From positions 8,595,738 through 8,659,737 of the forward strand of contig NC_081137.1 of NCBI RefSeq assembly GCF_958295425.1: a DNA stretch of 64,000 bases, read 5' to 3'. The stretch comes from Solea solea. Its lineage: Eukaryota; Chordata; Actinopteri; Pleuronectiformes; Soleidae. The position numbers and the translations under genes were made by a program. Below are positions 39,811-55,184 of the stretch, piece after piece. Position 1 is the first letter of the stretch. Each line of letters starts with the position of its first letter. The notes under the pieces are model-generated. The model had not been told where the DNA came from, ran no database searches, and was given only the letters and a program-made list of their open reading frames with translations.

Positions 39811-42800
39811 TTATGGGACAGTAGAAAAATGAAAAAAATCAGAAAACAGCCGTATCCTTGCTGAATGCACACAAAAACAGACACAAATAGAAAAACACAT
39901 CCAAACGGTGAAATCATTGCAAAATCAAACACTGAGGGTACAGAAGTATATCTTATAAGATGTTAACTTTATTTGTGAGGTTTATGTTATAGGACAGTAG
40001 AAAAATGAAAAAAATCAGAAAACAGCCGTATCCTTGCTGAACAAAAACAGACACAAATAGAAAAACACATCCAAACAGTGAAATCATTGCAAAATCAAAC
40101 ACTGAGGGTACAGAAGTATATCTTATAAGATGTTAACTTTATTTGTGAGGTTCATGTTATGGGACAGTAGAAAAATGAAAAAAATCAGAAAACAGCCGTA
40201 TTCTTGCTGAATGTGCACAAAAACAGACACAAATAGAAAAACACATCCAAACAGTGAAATCATTGCAAATCAAACACTGAGGGTACAGAAGTATATCTTA
40301 TAAGATGTTAACTTTATTTGTGAGGTTCATGTTATGGGACAGTAGAAAAATGAAGAAAAAAAAGAAAACAGCCGTATCCTTGCTGAATGTGCACAAAAAC
40401 AGACACAAAAAGAAAAACACATCCAAACAGAGAAATCATTGCAAAATCAAACGCTAAAGGTATATAACTATTTCTTATAAGATTTTAACTTTATTTGTGA
40501 GGTTTATGTTATGGGACAGTAGAAAAATGAAGAAAAAAAAGAAAACAGCCGTATCCTTGCTGAATGTGCACAAAAATAGACGCAAATAGAAAAACACATC
40601 TAAACAGTGAAATCATTGCAAAATCAAACGCTTAACGTATATAACTATATCTTATAAGATATTAACTTTATTTGTGAGGTTTATGTTATGGGACAGTAGA
40701 AAAATGAAAAAAATCACAAAACAGCCGTATTCTTGCTGAATGCGCACAAAAACAGACACAAATAGAATAACACATCCAAACAGTGAAATCATTGCAAAAT
40801 CAAACACTGAGGGGACAGAAGTATATCTTATAAGATGTTAGCTTTATTTGTGAGGTTTATGTTATGGGACAGTAGAAAAATGAAAAAAATCAGAAAACAG
40901 CCGTATTCTTGCTGAATGTGCACAAAAACAGACACAAATAGAAAAACACATCCAAACAGAGAAATCATTGCAAAATCAAACGCTAAAGGTATATAACTAT
41001 TTCTTATAAGATTTTAACTTCATTTGTGAGGTTTATGTTATGGGACAGTAGAAAAATGAAGAAAAAAAAGAAAACAGCCGTATCCTTGCTGAATGTGCAC
41101 AAAAACAGACACAAATAGAAAAACACATCTAAACAGTGAAATCATTGCAAAATCAAACGCTTAACGTATATAACTATATCTTATAAGATATTAACTTTAT
41201 CTGTGAGGTTTATGTTATGGGACAGTAGAAAAATGGAAAAAAAATCAGAAAACAGCCGTATTCTTGCTGAATGTGCACAAAAACAGACACAAATAGAAAA
41301 ACACATCCAAACAGTGAAATCATTGCAAAATCAAACACTGAGGGTACAGAAGTATATCTTATAAGATGTTAAATTTATTTGTGAGGTTCATGTTATGGGA
41401 CAGTAGAAAAATTAAGAAAAAAAAGAAAACAGCCGTTTCCTTGCTGAATGTGCACAAAAACAGACACAAATAGAAAAACACATCTAAACAGTGAAATCAT
41501 TGCAAAATCAAACACTGAGGGGACAGAAGTATATCTTATAAGATGTTAACTTTATTTGTGAGGTTTATGTTATGGGACAGTAGGAAAATGAAAAAAAAGA
41601 AATCAGCCGTATCCTTGCTGAATGTGCACAAAAACAGACACAAATAGAAAAACACATCCAAACGGTGAAATCATTGCAAAATCAAACACTGAGGGTAGAC
41701 AAGTATATCTTATAAGATGTTAACTTTATTTGTGAGGTTTATGTTATGGGACAGTAGAAAAATGAAAAAAATCAGAAAACAGCCGTATTCTTGCTGAATG
41801 TGCACAAAAACAGACACAAATAGAAAAACACATCCAAACAGTGAAATCATTGCAAAATCAAACACTGAGGGGACAGAAGTATATCTCATAAGATGTTAAC
41901 TTTATTTGTGAGGTTTATGTTATGGGACAGTAGAAAAATGAAAAAAATCAGAAAACAGCCGTATTCTTGCTGAATGTGCACAAAAACAGACACAAATAGA
42001 AAAACACATCCAAACAGAGAAATCATTGCAAAATCAAACGCTAAAGGTATATAACTATTTCTTATAAGATTTTAACTTTATTTGTGAGGTTTATGTTATG
42101 TGACAGTAGAAAAATGAAAAAAATCACAAAACAGCCGTATTCTTGCTGAATGCGCACAGAAACAGACACAAATAGAAAAACACATCCAAACAGTGAAATT
42201 ATTGCAAAATCAAACACTGAGGGTACAGAAGTATATCTTATGAGATGTTAACTTTATTTGTGAGGTTCATGTTATGGGACAGTAGAAAAATTAAGAAAAA
42301 AAAGAAAACAGCCGTATCCTTGCTGAATGTGCACAAAAACAGACACAAATAGAAAAACACATCCAAACAGTGAAATTATTGCAAAATCAAACACTGAGGG
42401 TACAGAAGTATATCTTATGAGATGTTAACTTTATTTGTGAGGTTCATGTTATGGGACAGTAGAAAAATTAAGAAAAAAAAGAAAACAGCCGTATCCTTGC
42501 TGAATGTGCACAAAAACAGACACAAATAGAAAAACACATCCAAACAGTGAAATCATTGCAAAATCAAACGCTTAATGTATATAACTATATCTTATAAGAT
42601 ATTAACTTTATTTGTGAGGTTTATGTTATGGGACAGTAGAAAAATGAAAAAAATCACAAAACAGCCGTATTCTTGCTGAATGCGCACAAAAACAGACACA
42701 AATAGAAAAACACATCCAAACAGTGAAATAATTGCAAAATCAAACGCTAAAGAAATATAACTATTTCTTATAAGATTTTAACTTTATTTGTGAGGTTTAT

Positions 42801-45800
42801 GTTATGGGACAGTAGAAAAATGAAAAAAATCAGAAAACAGCCGTATTCTTGCTGAATGTGCACAAAAACAGACACAAATAGAAAAACACATCCAAACAGT
42901 GAAATCATTGCAAAATCAAACACTGAGGGGACAGAAGTATATCTTATAAGATGTTAACTTTATTTGTGAGGTTTATGTTATGGGACAGTAGAAAAATGAA
43001 AAAAAAGAAAACAGCCGCATTCTTGCTGAATGCGCACAAAAACAGACAGAAATAGAAAAACACATCCAAACAGAGTGAAATCATTGCAAAATCAAACACT
43101 GAGGGGAAAGAAGTATATCTTATAAGATGTTAACTTTATTTGTGAGGTTCATGTTATGGGACAGTATAAAAATGAAAAAAATCAGAAAACAGCCGTATTC
43201 TTGCTGAATGTGCACAAAAATAGACACAAATAGAAAAACACATCCAAACAGTGAAATCATTGCAAAATCAAACACTGAGGGTACATAAGTGTATCTTATA
43301 AGATGTTAACTTTATTTGTGAGGTTCATGTTATGGGACAGTAGAAAAATGAAAAAAATCAGAAAACAGCCGTATTCTTGCTGAATGCGCACAAAAACAGA
43401 CAGAAATAGAAAAACACATCCAAACAGTGAAATTATTGCAAAATCAAACGCTAAAGGTATATAACTATTTATTATAAGATTTTAACTTTATTTGTGAGGT
43501 TTATGTTATGGGACAGTAGAAAAATGAAAAAAATCAGAAAACAGCCGCATTCTTGCTGAATGCGCACAAAAACAGAAACAAATAGAAAAACACATCCAAA
43601 CAGTGAAATCATTGCAAAATCAAACACTGAGAGGACAGAAGTATATCTTATAAGATGTTAAATTTATTTGTGAGGTTCATGTTATGGGACAGTATAAAAA
43701 TGAAAAAAAATCAGAAAACAGCCGTATTCTTGCTGAATGTGCACAAAAACAGACACAAATAGAAAAACACATCCAAACAGTGAAATCATTGCAAAATCAA
43801 ACACTGAGAGGACAGAAGTATATCTTATAAGATTTTAACTTTATTTGTGAGGTTTATGTTATGGGACAGTAGAAAAATGAAGAAAAAAAAGAAAACAGCC
43901 GTATACTTGCTGAATGTGCACAAAAACAGACACAAATAGAAAAACACATCTAAACAGTGAAATCATTGCAAAATCAAACGCTTAACGTATATAACTATAT
44001 CTTATAAGATATTAACTTTATTTGTGAGGTTTATGTTATGGGACAGTAGAAAAATGAAAAAAATCAGAAAACAGCCGTATTCTTGCTGAATGCGCACAAA
44101 AACAGACAGAAATAGAAAAACACATCCAAACAGTGAAATTATTGCAAAATCAGACGCTGAGGGTACAGAAGTGTATCTTATAAGATGTTAACTTTATTTG
44201 TGAGGTTCATGTTATGGGACAGTAGAAAAATTAAAAAAATCAGAAAACAGCCGTATCCTTGCTGAATGTGCACAAAAACAGACACAAATAGAAAAACACA
44301 TCCAAACAGTGAAATTATTGCAAAATCAAACGCTAAAGAAATATAACTATTTCTTATAAGATTTTAACTTTATTTGTGAGGTTCATGTTATGGGACAGTA
44401 GAAAAATGAAAAAAATCAGAAAACAGCCGTATCCTTGCTGAATGTGCACAAAAACAGACACAAATAGAAAAACACATCCAAACAGTGAAATTATTGCAAA
44501 ATCAAACGCTAAAGGTATATAACTGTTTCTTATAAGGTTTTAACTTAATTTGTGAGGTTCATGTTATGGGACAGTAGAAAAATGAAAAAAAATCAGAAAA
44601 CAGCCGTACTCTTGCTGCATGCGCACAAAAACAGACAGAAATAGAAAAACACATCCAAACAGTGAAATCATTGCAAAATCAAACACTGAGGGTACAGAAA
44701 TGTATCTTATAAGATGTTAACTTTATTTGTGAGGTTCATGTTATGGGACAGTAGAAAAATGAAAAAAATCAGAAAACAGCCGTATTCTTGCTGAATGTGC
44801 ACAAAAACAGACACAAATAGAAAAACACATCCAAACAGTGAAATTATTGCAAAATCAAACGCTAAAGAAATATAACTATTTCTTATAAGATTTTAACTTT
44901 ATTTGTGAGGTTTATGTTATGGGACAGTAGAAAAATGAAAAAAATCAGAAAACAGCCGTATTCTTGCTGAATGCACACAAAAACAGAAACAAATAGAAAA
45001 ACACATCCAAACAGTGAAATTATTGCAAAATCAGACGCTGAGGGTACAGAAGTGTATCTTATAAGATGTTAACTTTATTTGTGAGGTTCATGTTATGGGA
45101 CAGTAGAAAAATGAAAAAAATCAGAAAACAGCCGTATTCTTGCTGAATGTGCACAAAAACAGACACAAATAGAAAAACACATCCAAACAGTGAAATTATT
45201 GCAAAATCAAACGCTAAAGAAATATAACTATTTCTTATAAGATGTTAACTTTATTTGTGAGGTTCATGTTATGGGACAGTAGAAAAATGAAAAAAAATCA
45301 GAAAACAGCCGTATCCTTGCTGAATGTGCACAAAAACACACACAAATAGAAAAACACATCCAAACAGTGAAATTATTGCAAAATCAAACGCTAAAGAAAT
45401 ATAACTATTTCTTATAAGATTTTAACTTTATTTGTGAGGTTCATGTTACGGGACAGTAGAAAAATGAAAAAAAATCAGAAAACAGCCGTATTCTTGCTGA
45501 ATGCGCACAAAAACAGACAGAAATAGAAAAACACATCCAAACAGTGAAATCATTGCAAAATCAAACACTGAGGGGACAGAAGTATATCTTATAAGATGTT
45601 AACTTTATTTGTGAGGTTCATGTTACGGGACAGTAGAAAAATGAAAAAAAATCAGAAAACAGCCGTATTCTTGCTGAATGTGCACAAAAACAGACACAAA
45701 GAGAAAAACACATCCAAACAGTGAAAGCATTGCAAAATCAAACACTGAGGGTACAGAAGTGTATCTTATAAGATGTTAACTTTATTTGTGAGGTTCATGT

Positions 45801-48800
45801 TATGGAACAGTAGAAAAATGAAAAAAATCAGAAAACAGCCGTATTCTTGCTGAATGTGCAAAAAAACAGACAGAAATAGAAAACACTTCCAAACAGTGAA
45901 ATTATTGCAAAATCAAACGTTAAGAAATATAACTATTTCTTATAAGATTTTAACTTTATTTGTGAGGTTCATGTTATGGAACAGTAGAAAAATGAAAAAA
46001 ATCAGAAAACAGCCGTATTCTTGCTGAACGTGCACAAAAATAGACACAAAGAGAAAAACACATCCAAACAGTGAAAGCATTGCAAAATCAAACACTGAGG
46101 GTACAGAAGTGTATCTTATAAGATGTTAACTTTATTTGTGAGGTTCATGTTTTGGGACAGTAGAAAAATGAAAAAAATCAGAAAACAGCCGTATTCTTGC
46201 TGAATGTGCACAAAAACAGACAGAAATAGAAAAACACATCCAAACAGTGAAATTATTGCAAAATCAAACGCTAAAGAAATATAACTATTTCTTATAAGAT
46301 GTTAACTCTATTTGTGAGGTTTATGTTATGGGACGGTAGAAAAATGAAAAAAATCAGAAAACAGCCGTATTCTTGCTGAATGTGCACAAAAACAGACACA
46401 AATAGAAAAACACATCCAAACAGTGAAATTATTGTGAAATCAAACGCTAAAGAAATATAACTATTTCTTATAAGATGTTAACTTTATTTGTGAGGTTCAT
46501 GTTATGGGACAGTAGAAAAATGAAAAAAATCAGAAAACAGCCGTATTCTTGCTGAATGCGCACAAAAACAGACACAAATAGAAAAACACATCCAAACAGT
46601 GAAATTATTGCAAAATCAAACGCTAAAGAAATATAACTATTTCTTATAAGATTTTAACTTTATTTGTGAGGTTTATGTTATGGGACAGGAGAAAAATGAA
46701 AAAAATCAGAAAACAGCCGTATACTTGCTGAATGCGCACAAAAACAGACAGAAATAGAAAAACACATCCAAACAGTGAAATTATTGCAAAATCAAACGCT
46801 AAAGAAATATAACTATTTCTTATAAGATGTTAACTTTATTTGTGAGGTTTATGTTATGGGATGGTAGAAAAATGAAAAAAATCAGAAAACAGCCGTATTC
46901 TTGCTGAATGTGCACAAAAACAGACACAAATAGAAAAACACATCCAAACAGTGAAATTATTGCAAAATCAAACGCTAAAGGTATATAACTATTTCTTATA
47001 AGATTTTAACTTTATTTGTGAGGTTTATGTTATGGAACGGTAGAAAAATGAAAAAAATCAGAAAACAGCCGTATTCTTGCTGAATGTGCACACAAAAACA
47101 GACACAAATAGAAAAACACATCCAAACAGTGAAATCATTGCAAAATCAAACACTGAGGGGACATAAGTGTATCTTATAAGATGTTAACTTTATTTGTGAT
47201 GTTTATGTTATGGGACAGTAGAAAAATGAAAAAAATCAGAAAACAGCCGTATTCTTGCTGAATGTGCACAAAAACAGACAGAAATAGAAAAACACATCCA
47301 AACAGTGAAATCATTGCAAAATCAAACACTGAGAGGACAGAAGTATATCTTATAAGATGTTAAATTTATTTGTGAGGTTCATGTTATGGGACAGTAGAAA
47401 AATGAAAAAAATCAGAAAACAGCCGTATTCTTGCTGAATGTGCACAAAAACAGACACTAATAGAAAAACACATCCAAACAGTGAAATCATTGCAAAATCA
47501 AACACTGAGGGGACAGAAGTATATCTTTTAAGATGTTAACTTTATTTGTGAGGTTCATGTTATGGGACAGTAGAAAAATGAAAAAAATCAGAAAACAGCC
47601 GTATTCTTGCTGAATGTGCACAAAAACAGACACAAAGAGAAAAACACATCCAAACAGTGAAATTATTGCAAAATCAAACACTAAAGAAATATAACTATTT
47701 CTTATAAGATTTTAACTTTATTTGTGAGGTTCATGTTACGGGACAGTAGAAAAATGAAAAAAAATCAGAAAACAGCCGTATTCTTGCTGAATGCGCACAA
47801 AAACAGACAGAAATAGAAAAACACATCCAAACAGTGAAATCATTGCAAAATCAAACGCTAAAGAAATATAACTATTTCTTATAAGATTTTAACTTTATTT
47901 GTGAGGTTTATGTTATGGGACAGTAGAAAAATGAAAAAAATCAGAAAACAGCCGTATTCTTGCTGAATGCGCACAAAAACAGACAGAAATAGAAAAACAC
48001 ATCCAAACATTGAAATCATTGCAAAATCAAACACTGAGGGTACATAAATGTATCTTATAAGATGTTAACTTTATTTGTGAGGTTCATGTTATGGGACAGT
48101 AGAAAAATGAAAAAAATCAGAAAACAGCCGTATTCTTGCTGAATGCGCACAAAAACAGACAGAAATAGAAAAACACATCCAAACAGTGAAATCATTGCAA
48201 AATCAAACACTGAGAGGACAGAAGTATATCTTATAAGATGTTAAATTTATTTGTGAGGTTCATGTTATGGGACAGTAGAAAAATGAAAAAAATCAGAAAA
48301 CAGCCGTATTCTTGCTGAATGTGCACAAAAACAGACACTAATAGAAAAACACATCCAAACAGTGAAATCATTGCAAAATCAAACACTGAGGGGACAGAAG
48401 TATATCTTTTAAGATGTTAACTTTATTTGTGAGGTTCATGTTATGGGACAGTAGAAAAATGAAAAAAATCAGAAAACAGCCGTATTCTTGTTGAATGTGC
48501 ACAAAAACAGACACAAATAGAAAAACACATCCAAACAGTGAAATTATTGCAAAATCAAACGCTAAAGAAATATAACTATTTCTTATAAGATTTTAACTTT
48601 ATTTGTGAGGTTTATGTTATGGGACAGTAGAAAAATGAAAAAAATCAGAAAACAGCCGTATTCTTGCTGAATGCGCACAAAAACAGACAGAAATAGAAAA
48701 ACACATCCAAACAGTGAAATCATTGCAAAATCAAACACTGAGGGTACAGAAATGTATCTTATAAGATGTTAACTTTATTTGTGAGGTTCATGTTAAGGGA

Positions 48801-51800
48801 CAGTAGAAAAATGAAAAAAATCAGAAAACAGCCGTATTCTTGCTGAATGCGCACAAAAACAGACAGAAATAGAAAAACACATCCAAACAGTGAAATCATT
48901 GCAAAATCAAACACTGAGAGGACAGAAGTATATCTTATAAGATGTTAAATTTATTTGTGAGGTTCATGTTATGGGACAGTAGAAAAATGAAAAAAATCAG
49001 AAAACAGCCGTATTCTTGCTGAATGCGCACAAAAACAGACAGAAATAGAAAAACACATCCAAACAGTGAAATTATTGCAAAATCAAACGCTAAAGAAATA
49101 TAACTATTTCTTATAAGATTTTAACTTTATTTGTGAGGTTTATGTTATGGGACAGTAGAAAAATGAAAAAAATCAGAAAACAGCCGTATTCTTGCTGAAT
49201 GCGCACAAAAACAGACAGAAATAGAAAAACACATCCAAACAGTGAAATCATTGCAAAATCAAACACTGAGGGTACAGAAATGTATCTTATAAGATGTTAA
49301 CTTTATTTGTGAGGTTCATGTTATGGGACAGTAGAAAAATGAAAAAAATCAGAAAACAGCCGTATACTTGCTGAATGCGCACAAAAACAGACATAAATAG
49401 AAAAACACATCCAAACAGTGAAATCATTGCAAAATCAAACACTGAGGGTACAGAATTGTATCCTATAAGATGTTAACTTTATTTGTGAGGTTCATGTTAT
49501 GGGACAGTAGAAAAATGAAAAAAATCAGAAAACAGCCGTATTCTTGCTGAATGTGCACAAAAACAGACACAAAGAGAAAAACACATCCAAACAGTGAAAT
49601 CATTGCAAAATCAAACACTGAGGGTACAGAAGTATATCTTATAAGATGTTAACTTTATTTGTGAGGTTTATGTTATGGGACAGTAGAAAAATGAAAAAAA
49701 TCAGAAAACAGCCGTATTCTTGCTGAATGCGCACAAAAACAGACACAAATAGAAAAACACATCCAAACAGTGAAATTATTGCAAAATCAAACGCTAAAGA
49801 AATATAACTATTTCTTATAAGATGTTAACTTTATTTGTGAGGTTCATGTTACGGGACAGTAGAAAAATTAAAAAAAATCAGAAAACAGCCGTATTCTTGC
49901 TGAATGCGCACAAAAACAGACAGAAATAGAAAAACATATCCAAACAGTGAAATTATTGCAAAATCAAACGCTAAAGAAATATAACTATTTCTTATAAGAT
50001 TTTAACTTTATTTGTGAGGTTTATGTTTTGGGACAGTAGAAAATTGAAAAAAATCAGAAAACAGCCGTATACTTGCTGAATGTGCACAAAAACAGACACA
50101 AATAGCAAAACACATCCAAACAGTGAAATTATTGCAAAATCAAACGCTAAAGAAATATAAGTATTTCTTATAAGATTTTAACTTTATTTGTGAGGTTCAT
50201 GTTATGGGACAGTAGAAAAATGAAAAAAATCAGAAAACAGCAGTATTCTTGCTGAATGCGCACAAAAACAGACACAAATAGAAAAACACATCCAAACAGT
50301 GAAATCATTGCAAAATCAAACACTGAGGGGACAGAAGTATATCTTATAAGATGTTAACTTTATTTGTGAGGTTCATGTTATGGCACAGTAGAAAAATGAA
50401 AAAAATCAGAAAACAGCCGTATTCTTGCTGAATGCGCACAAAAACAGACACAAATAGAAAAACACATCCAAACAGTGAAATTATTGCAAAATCAAACGCT
50501 AAAGGTATATAACTATTTCTTATAAGATTTTAACTTTATTTGTGAGGTTTATGTTATGGGACAGTAGAAAAATGAAAAAAATCAGAAAACAGCCGTATTC
50601 TTGCTGAATGTGCACAAAAACAGACAGAAATAAAAAAACACATCCAAACAGTGAAATTATTGCAAAATCAAACGCTAAAGGTATATAACTATTTCTTATA
50701 AGATTTTAACTTTATTTGTGAGGTTTATGTTATGGGACAGTAGAAAAATGAAAAAAATCAGAAAACAGCCGTATTCTTGCTGAATGTGCACAAAAACAGA
50801 CAGAAATAAAAAAACACATCCAAACAGTGAAATTATTGCAAAAACAAACGCTAAAGAAATATAACTATTTCTTATAAGATTTTAACTTTATTTGTGAGGT
50901 TTATGTTATGGGACAGTAGAAAAATGAAAAAAATCAGAAAACAGCCGTATTCTTGCTGAATGCGCACAAAAACAGACACAAATAGAAAAACACATCCAAA
51001 CAGTGAAATCATTGCAAAATCAAACACTGAGGGCATATAACTATATCTTATAAGATTTTAACTTTATTTGTGAGGTTCATGTTACGGGACAGTAGAAAAA
51101 TGAAAAAAAATCAGAAAACAGCCGTATTCTTGCTGAATGCGCACAAAAACAGACAGAAATAGAAAAACACATCCAAACAGTGAAATTATTGCAAAATCAA
51201 ACGCTAAAGAAATATAACTATTTCTTATAAGATTTTAACTTTATTTGTGAGGTTTATGTTATGGGACAGTAGAAAAATGAAAAAAATCAGAAAACAGCCG
51301 TATTCTTGCTGAATGCGCACAAAAACAGACACAAATAGAAAAACACATCCAAACAGTGAAATCATTGCAAAATCAAACACTGAGGGGACAGAAGTATATC
51401 TTATAAGATTTTAACTTTATTTGTGAGGTTCATGTTACGGGACAGTAGAAAAATGAAAAAAAATCAGAAAACAGCCGTATTCTTGCTGAATGCGCACAAA
51501 AACAGACACAAATAGAAAAACATATCCAAACAGTGAAATTATTGCAAAATCAAACGCTAAAGAAATATAACTATTTCTTATAAGATGTTAACTTTATTTG
51601 TGAGGTTTATGTTATGGGACAGTAGAAAATTTAAAAAAATCAGAAAACAGCCGTATACTTGCTGAATGTGCACAAAAACAGACACAAATAGCAAAACACA
51701 TCCAAACAGTGAAATCATTGCAAAATCAAACACTGAAGGCATATAACTATATCTTATAAGATTTTAACTTTATTTGTGAGGTTTATGTTTTGGGACAGTA

Positions 51801-54800
51801 GAAAATTGAAAAAAATCAGAAAACAGCCGTATACTTGCTGAATGTGCACAAAAACAGACACAAATAGCAAAACACATCCAAACAGTGAAATCATTGCAAA
51901 ATCAAACACTGAAGGCATATAACTATATCTTATAAGATTTTAACTTTATTTGTGAGGTTCATGTTACGGGACAGTAGAAAAATTAAAAAAATCAGAAAAC
52001 AGCCGTATTCTTGCTGAATGTGCACAAAAACAGACAGAAATAGAAAAACACATCCAAACAGTGAAATTATTGCAAAATCAAACGCTAAAGAAATATAACT
52101 ATTTCTTATAAGATGTTAACTTTATTTGTGAGGTTTATGTTATGGGACGGTAGAAAAATGAAAAAAATCAGAAAACAGCCGTATACTTGCTGAATGTGCA
52201 CAAAAACAGACACAAATAGCAAAACACATCCAAACAGTGAAATCATTGCAAAATCAAACACTGAGGGGACAGAAGTATATCTTATAAGATGTTAACTTTA
52301 TTTGTGAGGTTTATGTTATGGGACAGTAGAAAAATGAAAAAAATCAGAAAACAGCCGTATTCTTGCTGAATGTGCACAAAAACAGACAGAAATAAAAAAA
52401 CACATCCAAACAGTGAAATTATTGCAAAATCAAACGCTTAAGAAATATAACTATTTCTTATAAGATTTTAACTTTATTTGTGAGGTTTATGTTTTGGGAC
52501 AGTAGAAAATTGAAAAAAATCAGAAAACAGCCGTATACTTGCTGAATGTGCACAAAAACAGACACAAATAGCAAAACACATCCAAACAGTGAAATTATTG
52601 CAAAATCAAACGCTAAAGAAATATAAGTATTTCTTATAAGATTTTAACTTTATTTGTGAGGTTCATGTTATGGGACAGTAGAAAAATTAAAAAAATCAGA
52701 AAACAGCCGTATTCTTGCTGAATGTGCACAAAAACAGACACAAATAGAAAAACACATCCAAACAGTGAAATTATTGCAAAATCAAACGCTAAAGGTATAT
52801 AACTATTTCTTATAAGATTTTAACTTTATTTGTGAGGTTTATGTTATGGGACAGTAGAAAAATGAAAAAAATCAGAAAACAGCCGTATTCTTGCTGAATG
52901 CGCACAAAAACAGACAGAAATAGAAAAACACATCCAAACAGTGAAATCATTGCAAAATCAAACACTGAGGGGACAGAAGTATATCTTATAAGATGGTAAC
53001 TTTATTTGTGAGGTTCATGTTATGGGACAGTAGAAAAATGAAAAAAACAGAAAACAGCCGTATTCTTGCTGAATGCGCACAAAAACAGACACAAAGAGAA
53101 AAACACATCCAAACACTGAAAGCATTGCAAAATCAAACACTGAGGGTAGATAAGTATATCTTATAAGATTTTAACTTTATTTGTGAGGTTTATGTTATGG
53201 GACAGTAGAAAATTGAAAAAAATCAGAAAACAGCCGTATACTTGCTGAATGTGCACAAAAACAGACACAAATAGAAAAACACATCCAAACAGTGAAATCA
53301 TTGCAAAATCAAACACTGAGGGTAGATAAGTATATCTTATAAGATTTTAACTTTATTTGTGAGGTTTATGTTATGGGACAGTAGAAAAATGAAAAAAATC
53401 AGAAAACAGCCGTATTCTTGCTGAATGTGCACAAAAACAGACACAAAGAGAAAAACACATCCAAACAGTGAAATCATTGCAAAATCAAACACTGAGGGTA
53501 CAGAAGTGTATCTTATAAGACGTTAACTTTATTTGTGAGGTTCATGTTACGGGACAGTAGAAAAATTAAAAAAAATCAGAAAACAGCCGTATTCTTGCTG
53601 AATGCGCACAAAAACAGACAGAAATAGAAAAACACATCCAAACAGTGAAATTATTGCAAAATCAAACGCTAAAGAAATATAACTATTTCTTATAAGATGT
53701 TAACTTTATTTGTGAGGTTTATGTTATGGGACAGTAGAAAATTGAAAAAAATCAGAAAACAGCCGTATACTTGCACAAAAACAGACACAAATAGAAAAAC
53801 ACATCCAAACAGTGAAATCATTGCAAAATCAAACACTGAGGGTACAGAAGTATATCTTATAAGATGTTAACTTTATTTGTGAGGTTTATGTTATGGGACA
53901 GTAGAAAATTTAAAAAAATCAGAAAACAGCCGTATACTTGCTGAATGTGCACAAAAACAGACACAAATAGCAAAACACATCCAAACAGTGAAATCATTGC
54001 AAAATCAAACACTGAAGGCATATAACTATATCTTATAAGATTTTAACTTTATTTGTGAGGTTTATGTTATGGGACAGTAGAAAATTGAAAAAAATCAGAA
54101 AACAGCCGTATACTTGCACAAAAACAGACACAAATAGAAAAACACATCCAAACAGTGAAATCATTGCAAAATCAAACACTGAAGACATATAACTATATCT
54201 TATAAGATTTTAACTTTATTTGTGAGGTTTATGTTATGGGACAGTAGAAAATTGAAAAAAATCAGAAAACAGCCGTATACTTGCACAAAAACAGACACAA
54301 ATAGAAAAACACATCCAAAGAGTGAAATCATTGCAAAATCAAACACTGAGGGTACAGAAGTATATCTTATAAGATGTTAACTTTATTTGTGAGGTTTATG
54401 TTATGGGACAGTAGAAAATTTAAAAAAATCAGAAAACAGCCGTATACTTGCTGAATGTGCACAAAAACAGACACAAATAGAAAAACACATCCAAACAGTG
54501 AAATCATTGCAAAATCAAACACTGAGGGTAGATAAGTATATCTTATAAGATTTTAACTTTATTTGTGAGGTTTATGTTATGGGACAGTAGAAAATTGAAA
54601 AAAATCAGAAAACAGCCGTATACTTGCTGAATGTGCACAAAAACAGACACAAATAGAAAAACACATCCAAACAGTGAAATCATTGCAAAATCAAACACTG
54701 AGGGTAGATAAGTATATCTTATAAGATTTTAACTTTATTTGTGAGGTTTATGTTATGGGACAGTAGAAAAATGAAAAAAATCAGAAAACAGCCGTATTCT

Positions 54801-55184
54801 TGCTGAATGTGCACAAAAACAGACAGAAATAGAAAAACACATCCAAACAGTGAAATCATTGCAAAATCAAACACTGAGGGGACAGAAGTATATCTTATAA
54901 GATGTTAACTTTATTTGTGAGGTTTATGTTATGGGACAGTAGAAAAATGAAAAAAATCAGAAAACAGCCGTATTCTTGCTGAATGTGCACAAAAACAGAC
55001 AGAAATAGAAAAACACATCCAAACAGTGAAATTATTGCAAAATCAAACGCTAAAGAAATATAACTATTTCTTATAAGATGTTAACTTTATTTGTGAGGTT
55101 TATGTTATGGGACGGTAGAAAAATTTAAAAAATCAGAAAACAGCCGTATTCTTGCTGAATGTGCACAAAAACAGACACAAAGAG

